In this document: one piece after another, positions 12,501-24,500 of the stretch
Numbering within the stretch: position 1 is the first letter of the stretch
Layout of the letters: each line of letters begins with the position of its first letter
Assembly (NCBI GenBank): GCA_903813345.2
Contig: CAIIXF020000006.1
Location: forward strand, 5,196,989-5,260,988
Length of the DNA: 64,000 nt
DNA from: Owenia fusiformis
Lineage: Eukaryota > Annelida > Polychaeta > Sabellida > Oweniidae
Direction: 5' to 3'
The notes under the pieces: model-generated
The model's database searches: none
Told to the model about the DNA's origin: nothing
The model's input: the letters and a program-made list of their open reading frames with translations, nothing else
Translations under genes and position numbers: made by a program

Positions 12501-15500
12501 AAACATCTACAAGTTCTCAGAAGTTCGAATCTGACCTTAGATTTTAGATTTGACCTTTCATTCACCTTCAGTGACCTTGAAAAGGTCAAAAAAGTTGATT
12601 TTCTAAATTGATATTTTGGATTTAAATTTAGGTCAGCTTAATTACAAAACACCTACTGAGGTCTGAAAAAGTTAAATTTTCAAGGTCGAAGGTCAAGGTC
12701 ATTAAACTAGGTCACAAATGATGTTATCCAAGTTTCTCAAAGTTTGAGACTACAAATCAATTCTTGTCATCAAAATTCCAAGAAAACCGCTAACCTGTTC
12801 AACTTGAAGTTTTTACACATGCAATAGCAGACTAGTGCCAAGATCTGATTAGGTTTAGGGCATGCTGGGTAAACTACGTGGCGGCCATTTTGAATTTTTC
12901 AACAAATCTTGTCATCAAAATTCCAGGAAAGCCACTTATCCGTTCAACTTGAAATTTTTACAGATGCAAGAGCAGACTAATGCCAAGATCTGATTAGGTT
13001 TTGGGCATGCTGGCTGAATTACATGGTGGCCATTTTGAATTTTTCAAATTGGCGTCCATTTTGAATTTTTCAACTTGCTCCAAATTGACCAAATTTTTTT
13101 TTTAAAAACATCTACAAGTTCTCAGAAGTTCAAATCTGACCTTAGATTTCAGATTTGACCTTTCGTTGACCTTCAGTGACCTTGAAAAGGTCAAAAATTT
13201 GATTTTCTAAATTGATATTTTGGATTTAAATTTAGGTCAGCTTAATTACAAAACACCTACTGAGGTCTGAAAAAGTGAAATTTTCAAGGTCGAAGGTCAT
13301 CAAATTAGGTCACAAACAATTTTATCTAAATTTTCCCAAAGTTCAAGACTACAAATAAATTCTTGTCATCAAAATTGCAGGAAAACCACTTACCTTGTCA
13401 ACTTGAAATGTTTACAGATGCAAGAGCAGACTAGTGCCAAGGTCTGATTAGGTTTTGGCCATGCTGGGTAAATTGCATGGTGGCCAGTTTGCTCTTCAAA
13501 GTGCGATATTTATCACTGTGTGTCTTGTTATTCTTCTGCCTGCTTATAATTTATCAATTATTGTTCCAATTAATTAAGAGTTATCTTGTTATTTTTCAAT
13601 GTCCCATCCTATTGTAGTGTATTCTGATTACTGCCATATTTGGGAGCAATACCTCATTAGTATACAGTATTTTTCACATTTCGCTGAAGAGGTTCACTGT
13701 GTAGCTTATTTAATGCATTAAGCTAGTAATTGTCCTTGTACTACCAAAAACAAGTATTCCACATTTTAGGTATTTTAGACTCAAAAACAGCCAGAAATCA
13801 GACTCCTTGGAGGAGCCCTGTGTTCTGTTTTTGTTAAACGATACATAGATAAACATGTACACACCACAATTGTGTATACGAGTTGTGGACCACTTAGTCA
13901 AAAACTCTGAATTAAATAATGTACAAACAAATTTGTCTGAACCAAAAATGGAACCAGGGACCATGCGATAGTGGTAACCTTGGCTCTGCTAATAAGCTAT
14001 AGTGGCTGGCTCAGTCTAAGTTATTTCACTGGCCCCCCTTTAAGCAACCCAGTGAGTCAATCATACAGGACCAAATACCAGGCATATCAAAACCTCACAA
14101 TGCCCCAGAAAATTGCTCATTGGATGAATGTAGAAAACTGAAAGCTGCGATGATACACAGATTGTAGAGCTTTCAAGCAATCAAGAAGAAGCTGATGATA
14201 GAATCATTTTCTATATTAATGATGGTGTTGTGAATCATAGGGCTCCATCAGTCTTAGTTGACTCACCTGACACAGATGTCTTTGTCAATCTCATCTTCCA
14301 CAGATGTGGTAAATAAGCTCCAATTCCTGCAGTCATCACACCAGATCCATGCCAGTATGGCTATAATAAAGCAACAGATGATGGTATTACTAATACTACC
14401 AGTTCCATGCAGGCCTGATGATCTACCCCATGCAAAACATCCTGCATGAGTTCCAAGACATGCACCTGCAGAGGAATGGACATAAAATGTGTTGAGTTTT
14501 GTGGATGTGGTAAAGGCAAAAAGTGTATAAATCCACATAAATAAGGGGAGGCATCAAAAGTTCAATGTTGGATCAGAAACTAAATAAATCTAGTTTTGAC
14601 TCTGACCCCCCCCCCCCTCCCCCCAAAACTAAATACTATGAAAGTTGATCGCTGACTTCCAGTTTGAGAATTTGAAAAATTATTGCTAAACACGATCTAG
14701 TTTTTGTTAATTCCTATTGTAATTTGCAGCTTTTAACAACTATTGATAGTATAAAATCCATTGAAATGATCTTGACGAAGAAAGCATCAGGTAAAATCTC
14801 TATTTTTAAACCATTCCAAGGCATTCTGAGTCAAAACTTTGAAATGTTGAAATTTGTCGGATAGCAAACTGAAATGGGTTTGAACTCCCTCCCCCTAACT
14901 AGATTTATTTAGTTTTCTATCCGACATTGAACTTTTGATGCCTCCCCTAAACTCAATTGATAGCAACACATAACATGAAAATGAATACTCATAATACATC
15001 AGCATTACTTGAAGATATGGTACTCATAAAAGAATGAACACAAGGAGTAATCGCTTAAAAAAGGCATCTTCATTCGATTTTTACACTTCGGTATTCAATA
15101 ATAGACATTTGACATTCCATTCTGTTAAAACATTTTGAAAATTTCAGTAAGAAGACTTTTTATTATTGCATTTTATTATTATATAATTTTGAATACAAAA
15201 TACTGCGGACAGTGGACTTGCATGTCTTCATTCTTATTCGGATTTTACAGCATCAATGATGTCATGTTATATTAAGGTAATAGGTTTTGTATTCATGTGT
15301 CATTATCATTAGGTAGTGTTGTGCTAATATGTAAGTGTCACATAAAACCATTCGGTATCTCAAAAGGCTAATAAGCCCATTTAAACCAGATATACATGTA
15401 CTTTAACATTGATAGAATTTAAAACAATAATTTAACCCTTAACATTTTGCAAGACTTTAGGCAACAATTGTCCAATATGAACCCCCCTGGATTTAAAAAA

Positions 15501-18500
15501 GTTCTTGGCAAATCCTGGGCCTGAGGTAATATGGACAATGTGTATTTTGTTGTGATGTGAAGCTGGGGCCCAGTATTTTTAATGTTTATTAATACAGGAC
15601 CCCTGTATACTGAGTTTGTAGCTTTAATTGCTGTATACCCAGGCCTCAGATGTGTAGTCAGCTGTTTACTTCTAGACTACTTATCTGTTGTTGAAGTCAT
15701 CATTTCGTGTTGGTTGTTGGTAAATGATTGAATATTTTCTGTTTTAGAAAACAGAAAGTGGTTGGTAAGGCCTGATTTGATCGAATTACTTGTTATCAAT
15801 ATAGGTCATGTTATTTTCAATTTTTGGAATTAAATCTTGTGTGGGTTACCGCACATAAGTTGCATGAACAAAAGTGACACAATGTCATTCGGTTTTGTCA
15901 TAAAACTATTTGGTTTTGTCACCTCACCTGACACAAAAATACATAGAGCCCATAATGAAGGATGAAGAGCATCGCATATATTTAAAATATGTATCAAATT
16001 TATATTCAATTGGATGGAATATACTTTCAAAGCATCCTAACATATTTGTTGTGTAAGACAGCCAATAATATGTGGGATCATTTGTTGTAACCATCTTTGT
16101 TTATGTTCCATTTTACTTAATCTGTCGGGTCAAAACTGAAGGTATTAGTGATACTAATATTGATGCAACAAAGACATATAAAAATGTTGTTACAAAATGT
16201 TGTTAATTAAGGGGAGCAAAGATTTCAGTGAAGGAAATAATTACATTAAATAGCTTGGCCCAATATATAGTCAATTTTCATTCACTGTTACACAGGGTTC
16301 ATGAAACACCAAAATAGCATCACTGAAATGTATTGAATGGAGAGTTTACATTGTGTTCTAGTCTTCTTCTGTCTGGGGCTAGCAATGTTATGGGGGCGAC
16401 AATTGAGGCGACTCAATATCAAACTGGCAAAAAGAACAGCTCTAAACCACATCTGCAGGACATGAGGACAAATGAACAGGTCAATAATCAGGTATGTATT
16501 TCGATCTGTCACTGAGTGCTGAATTCTACCATGAAATACAATTCATGTACAAATATTTGAGTGATGTTCATTTTGATTTTAGGCAAAGGAAATCACAGAT
16601 GCAACAATGAATGTATTAAAAGATGTGGCTGATGCTGTCCTGAAGAACAAGGTAGTTGGAGAAGAACCAACTGTTATAGAGACAGAGGCCCTTTCCATGA
16701 CTGTAATGCAAAGTCAGCCAGAGTCTTTAGGTGAGTACAACACAAGAACAATGTAGTTAGAGGGGAACCGACTGTTATAAAGACAGAGGCCCTCTCTATG
16801 ACTGTAATGCAGAGTCAGCCAGAGTCTTAGTGGTAGAGTAGATTAGGAAAACACAAAAACAGTGAAAGTGTAGAAGAATCTACTGTTCTACTGACAGAGG
16901 CCCTCTGTACATGTATGACTGTAATACAGAGTCTTTTGCTAAATACAACACAAGAACAATTTTGTTTTTGAAGAACCTACTGTTGTACAGACAGAGGCCT
17001 TTCCTATGACTTTATTGTAAAAGATGTACTGTAAACTATCAATTTTCATTCTTCTAGGTGATCATGAGCTGTCGGTTGGGTCAACAACAGAGGGCAGCAG
17101 TCCTGCCTCGATTCTACTTCCAAGTGCAGATGCACTTAAGCTAGAGCAGAATGACATAACAAGCAGTACAGATATTTTTGATAAAGTATACCAGCTATAT
17201 GTAAGCTCATATTTTTCAGCATTTCAGTTTATAATGTCTTAAAATCATATCATATCACATTTTTCTATCATTTAATTAAATAAAAAAAAATTCCTATTGT
17301 ACTTAAACATGCAACATATTATATGAAATCCAAGATTTGGGTAATTTTTCATTTTTAATCACCTGGCACCTATTTCCTATTTGCGATGTGATACCATTTT
17401 TTAAATCTGTAGTTTCGTTTTACATGTCTATCAAATGTGAACTTTTCTAGCAAAGAAAATTTTGATGTGTCAGTTTCGTAAATAGTGATGCTATTGGCTA
17501 TAAGAACCTTTGTTTCACTCTGATGTAAAACTGTATTTCCAAAATCAACAAATATATTATCTATAAGATGGTATTTTCCTGTTAATGCATAATTTAAGCT
17601 CATCAAAAGTTATATTGATTTGCCAAGTACATGTACCATGGTAGCCTTGCCCAAGTCGGTCTCTTTTACTATCTTGATTTCTATTATGACCGCCTTGTAC
17701 CAAAGAGAAAGCCACGTGCTTTACCGACTCAATGTTTATGTCGGTAAAATTTGACCAATCAACGACGGCCCTGCAGCGTTAGCTCATTATTATGCACGGT
17801 CAAAAACAAGTACACTTTTCGCCGGGACTTTTCACGAACAAATCTTGCATGAATTCATCATGAAAATACAAATATTTTATCAGATAAATGTCAATCAGAG
17901 TTTAGTGGATGGATGCATTGCTGGAGCATCGATCAGTAACCGGAGGTGAGAAGATTTCAACAATAAACGTTGAAACAATCGCTGAATTCAAATGAACATG
18001 GGCTGAGATTCAATCACTGATCGACGACTACATGACCTGCTACATTGGACTAGGTCTTGCATTTTCATCGCGAAATCAGCAGTTTTAAATCCATTGCATG
18101 ATTTAATTTATATTAATGACTCTTACATTCCCTATGTACATTTAATTACATGTAACTCTAAAGAAACGATCGATCAGATCATTGAATTTCAAGTCGTAGA
18201 CAGGAAGATTGCTTTGCTTACGCAGGTCAACCTGATAACATTTTGATTAGTCAATCAGCCTGAAGTCACACGTCGTGTCCACGCGTATATCGGTCAATCA
18301 ATAAGGTTTCGCGATACTCCTGATAGCGTAGGTATTATGGAAATCTCGAAACTGTTGAATATCTCAGCATAATATCAGCGGAGATGTATTGGATTGTACA
18401 AGGCGGTAATAATTCAAGATCAGATAAGTAAAAAAATACCGACTTGGGCAAGGCTAGTACCATGGTTCAACTCAAAAATGGGAAAAAGTTGAATTATGCG

Positions 18501-21500
18501 TTTACAGGAAAATACCATCTTTTACAGGGCGATCAATAAGTATTGCTAATTTTGCTATAACTCTTGGTCTGTCTGTGTTTCCTTCATGAAACGTTCACAA
18601 CATAATGTACATATATCTGACTTTATTCTATGAAAGCTTCAAGACAATCGAATCAGTATTAACAACATTATGGTTACTAAGGTAACCAGTATCATGGATA
18701 TGTGGGGCAAATTCCTGACGTCACTTTGGAAGACATTTTGAGTGTTATAAGCAGTATCATTTAATACCATTAACTGCCACTTCAGTGTATTGCTTATTTT
18801 AGGTACAATTTTTGGTACGCGCATACTATATCTGCATATTGGCTGACATAATCATGAACGATGCATTTCTAATATTAAGTTTATTGTAGATGTACCAGAT
18901 GAAAGAGAATCCATATATCTGGCACTCCAGTGCTGAAAGTGTGACCACTGACTTGATGGGAATTGAGATGAGAAATTCCAAAGGAAATGTAATGAAAATG
19001 GAAAACTTGTCGGAGAATATAACAATTCATCTGCCCACAAAAGGTATTTCTATATTATTGACTACAATTCTAAAATGTCCTATTACATGTACAGTGTTTT
19101 CCTTTAACCTAACGATGTTGCACAGAAAATAAAAATGAAATATATTTTCCAGATAAACCTGATCTCGATAAAGTCATTCTTACTGTACCAATCACAACTC
19201 AAGGAAACACAACAGTTAACACAACAATCATGTCAGAATTCAAAGCTAGAGATATATCTGTCATCGAGTTTCGTGTTGCTAAGGGTGCTGCTGCTGTCAT
19301 AAAAATTCAACCTGTTATTGAAAATATCACACTCAGGGTGCATGTAAAAGAGGGCAAAAGACCAGTTATGAGAGATATGAAAAATAATGCCATGAGAATA
19401 CCACATACTGCTGACACACTGTATAGATCTCGAACTAATAAAACAGCTCACCCCAATGTTATATATGTGCCTAGAAAAAATAGACATAGGACATTGTTCA
19501 TCGGTAAGATATTATTTCTAGTACACTTACATGTATTAAGGTTTAATTGCATGTTTGAAAATATGCAATTTGATTCAAACTTCTGCATAAAATATTTGTT
19601 CGGTTGGTGGTTGGCATCAGGCGTCTGTAACAAATTATAAAGACTTCCAATAACTTAACAAATACTGTTTAGACTAACTTCAGTTCTTTTCAAAAGTTTC
19701 CAAAAGATCAAATCTGACTTTAGATTTTAGATTTGACCTTAAATGACCTTCTCCAGGTAAAAAGGTATTTTTTCAACTTGCTTCAAATTGATCATTTTTT
19801 CAAAATCAATTTCAAGTTCTCAGAATTTCAAAACTGACTAAGCTTGTATTCGCGAATGCAAATAGCAGTTACTGTAATAAATTGTATAAATTAATCCGTC
19901 AGTTTGAAGTTGCAATATCGAACAACCCATTTGTCAATTAACAGTCATCACATGACTTTTTATGCCATTGTCACATGATAAAACAAACTTCGCCTATGCG
20001 CATGCAGCAGGTGTACTTCCACTATTTACAATTCTGAACACCTCGATAGTCGGTGTTGCTGCTTTAATACCAGATTAAATCTAGCTCAGCTACTGGGTTT
20101 GGGGCGAGAGCTGGCAACTAACGGGGCTCACTGCAGGTACTATTCATATTTAAATGAGTTTGCCATCAAATTGCAATCAACCTGCTAGCTGGTAGCCGCT
20201 ATTTGCATTCACGAAAATAAGCTAAGATTGAACAAATAATATTGTGATCAACTAGGTTTTGACATTTTTGTCATTATAATGCCTTGTATGTTTTCTGTAT
20301 TATTATTTAGCAACATTGCCTTTAAAATACTTTAATAATATATTTTTAGGCATACTCCTTGAGAACAACAGCCCAGGAAATGCTGAGTTTATAGCAGGTT
20401 ACAACATGAGTGTAATTCCCAAGAATGAAACGCAGGCCGTTCCTGTAGAGCTGAACATTGGCACTTATACATCAAAGTGTCTGTTCTGGAGCGAGTCCTT
20501 ACAGTTGTGGAGTAATGAGGGATGTTTTGTAAGTTTAAAGGGATAATCAGATCTAGCGAGCGAGCTTAACAAAAATGTTTAAATTTCAGAATAATTTTGG
20601 CTCATTTCGTCCGCCCGCCCGTCTGTCTATCAACAATTGGCCAGTTTTAAAACCTCTGTCAACAGGATTCCCTTTTTAAGTTATTTTTGTTCAATATTAA
20701 TATAGAAAACCCCCTATGACTCCTGGTTCAAAAGGACCATTTGCTTTAAAACCTGTGTCGATAGGATTCCTGTTTTAAGTTATATTTGTTCAACATCTAA
20801 ACACAGAAAACTCCCTTATGACTCCTGGTCCAGAAGCTCGTGTATTTTCAAAATGGCCGCCATTTTCGTCTTGCGAAATTCACTCTTGGCCCATTTTCTT
20901 GCTTTACAAACAATTTCAGGTGTCCTTCATTGTAAAAAGCCATGTTACTGTTAAGAGTATTTGTATGAAATAATTTTGTTACAAAAAATCGGCAAAAAAA
21001 TTTATCTTTTTTTATTTTCATCCATTTTAGTTACATTGATTTGTCCATCTATCTCAAAAAATCCACCTATTTTCAAAATGGTCGCCATTTTTGTCTCGGA
21101 GAATTCACTTTTTGCCCATTTCCTAGCTTTACAAATGATTTCAGGTGTCCTGCATTGTAAAAATCGATGTCACTGTAAAGAGTAGTTGTATGGAATAATT
21201 TTGTAACAAAAAATAGGCAAGAAGTTATATCCGTTTTTTTTCAGCCATTTTAGTTAACATTGATTTGTCCATATATATATCTTTTATTGACTCTTTAGAT
21301 GTCATGACCTGACATATTAGTCATTACAAAATGAAATTTGTCCATACATGTATGTCTCGCGAAATCTACTTTTGGACCACTTGCCTTAAAACCTCTGTCG
21401 ATATGATTCCCCTTTTAAGTTATTTCTGTTCAAAATCAATACAGAAAACTCCCCTATCCTGGTTCAAAAGCTTGCCTATTTTCAAAAAAGTCGCCATTTT

Positions 21501-24500
21501 TGTCTTGCGAAATTCACTTGTGGCCCATTCCCTAGCTTTAAAAATAATTTCAGGTGTCCTGCAATTTAAAAAGTCATGTCACTGTAAAGAATAGTTGTAT
21601 GAAATAATTTTGTAACAAAAAATCGGCAAAAATTATATCCATTTTTTTATTTTCTGCCATTTTAGTCATGATTCACTTTTGAGCAACACCATGTGAGCCC
21701 AGTACCCATGGTACTATTTATTTTCGCTTTGAATTATTAATAACTTCACCAATTAATAACATATTGAAAACCCTCTGGGAGATATTTAGAGGTTATGTCA
21801 CTATCGTGGCATATATGCCCGAGGTCTCATTGATATATGGCCCGACCTTGGGAGGGACATTGATCTCTGAGAACCGAGGGCATATGTGCCACGATAGTGA
21901 TATAAATGATTTATAACATACCTTTGATGATGTAGACTAGTAAGAGAGTACCGTTTTCTTATAGAATTGACAAACAAATGGTTTGAAAATGATTGAAATG
22001 AGTTTAGAAAAATTGCTCGCGCAGTTTTATCTTCGATTGATTGGTTATGACGTCAGCGCCTTGACCAATCAGAAAGTTAGCGGGTGCGGGTTTTAAAACT
22101 TATATTGGCCCGCTGTCTTGTGTACACTTTACACTGTACATCATCATAGGTATGTTATAATATATTTTACATCATAAGGAATACATTGTTAAGTCAATAG
22201 TACAGGTTCCTTGCAATTTTGTCACCACATATAGATCTGATTCTACCTTAATGAAGGCTTATCGATTTTTGGAGTTATATGTATGCTATATATGCAGCTA
22301 TTTTATTTGAATGATGTCATTAGTGATTTGAGTTCATTACCAGGTGTAGGATTAAAATGGTAATACTCAATCACGTACTGCCATTATGTTAACCATTTCC
22401 ATGATTCAGTCCTATAGTTTGTATTTAAAAGTTTGTATTTTGTTTATCAGATGCCAAGATTGACATGATATTAATATACTTCAGGTGTCACCTCTAGCTA
22501 TGCCAGAGAGTTTGTCCTGTGATTGCAACCATATGACGGCATTTTCTGGCAGTTTTTTCGTCCTTCCCAATAAGGTAGACCCGATTGATGATGCCAAGTT
22601 GTTCTTGAGTTTCTTTGATAACCCAGTGACGATCAGTACAATGTTAGCAGTTTGGTTCCTGTATATCATACTTGTAGTGTATGCCAGGAAACATGACAGG
22701 AAAGATCTTTTACATGTAAGTAAGATTATCCGACAAAACGAAGTTTGATAGGATAGAAAGAAGCTGTCTAAGTTCTACCATCCGTTCTGGAGTCTGGGCT
22801 ATAACTTAAATACTGCTATTATCTCCCCAGCATCTTCTTTTGTGTTGCAGCACCCACTTAAGCTGAAAACTGTGCCTACCTCAAAGTTTACGCACTCTCA
22901 AACTGTCCACATTAACATTTCACTCAATACCAACCAAAAAGTGATAAAATATTCTTACGTTTTCATTTGCTCTTGTGATTTGAGTAAACACGCAAAACTA
23001 CCTTAGTTAACAATCAGTTGTACGTAATGTTACAGAATGTTTTTCATTTAAAATGTAATCTTTGATAACTCAAATACCAGTGGATGGGTTTGGTTCAAAT
23101 TTTATATGCTTATGCCTAGGGACAGAGGTCTGTTTGACAAGGAATCTTAAGATGACAGCTTAATTTCAAAATGGCTTCCATTTTAGTAAAAAAAGTTATC
23201 TTTGATAAATCAAATACCAGTGGAAGGATTTGGTTCAAAGAATAGGTCCATTTAACAGACTATTGGTCAACTTAGACTTTTTCCAAAAAACTCATTCTTC
23301 CATTTACTTTCAAAACCGATTGCAAGTTGTAGATAAACCTTTTTTCTTGAGTTTTGCAATTTCAAAAAGTGGCATTAGTTTTCAGTTTCTTTGAAAAATT
23401 GGCAGTAAGAACCCCTATAACAAGACTGTCTGAATATGGGTACACACTATGTTTACCATCAAAATAATATCAAAACTTATTACATGGAATTTATTATATG
23501 GAACATATGGCATGCAAGCATTCGGAGTACAACATTAAAAAAATCAAGCTATGTATGAAGTTTACCAATGCAAATCTGGAAAACATTGTAATTTTTGTGT
23601 TCACTTTGTTATCAAGTTTTAGCACATGGTGCTTATTTCCATTCGTTGAAAATTTAACCATCGGCCCATTCTCCCACAAAAAAGATATTGAAACTGTATA
23701 ATGCAGAGACTGTAAAGTAGCTTCTCTGCAAATATCATTGTTGTGGGAGTTTGGGCTCACCACTAAAACTCAACTTTTGTGATGAAAATTAGGCTGACTG
23801 GTTTATGTTTTCAATATGGCTGCTAACCTGGGCAAACATGTACACTACATAACTGCATGTACAGATTAGGCCATTCAAAATTAATAATATGTTGGCATTC
23901 TGATGAAGGGCCTTATATTAAAAACTACAAAACCTTTATTTATTTAAAGGGTTTTATATATTATTTAATAGTGAAAATGCAATAACACATAGTGCAAAAA
24001 CAAGTAACACCTCTTGACGAACTCCTATGCAGTGTCTCGGTATAGACACTGCGGCGGGCAGATTATGGAATCCCCAAAATTTGGGGAAGATAGTCCCCCT
24101 TTTTTGTCACAGATGTACTTGATTTTCATACAACTTATAAAATATATGTTCTTTTATGTTCACCAATCATTATTTTGTCAAAATATTTCAAAATTATTGA
24201 AATATGAGAAGAAATCACCGCGGATGGAATTCTGAGTAAAAGTTTTGTTGATAATAGTTTACCGCACGTGTTGTTTATTAGTTAATACGCGCAATTCAAC
24301 CAATGAAATTGTCTAAATTTTACAATCACGCGACCTGAGCATGGGACTAGAACTAATCACGTCAGTTGTTTATCACGAAGTTACCATGCTTACGATGAGA
24401 TACCTGCCCGCCGCAGTGATATATCACTGCACGGGAGTTCGACCTCTTGATTCAGATGACCTTGTTAATGAAGACAATACTAAAGCTTATATACATGTCG

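Noticed and set aside
14731-14800. Exon-like segment (TTTGCAG acceptor, short open frame, AGGTAAAA donor) in polycystin intron 8
   Set aside because: It lies wholly inside the Harbinger-type MITE and is present in the other copy at 56139-56539.
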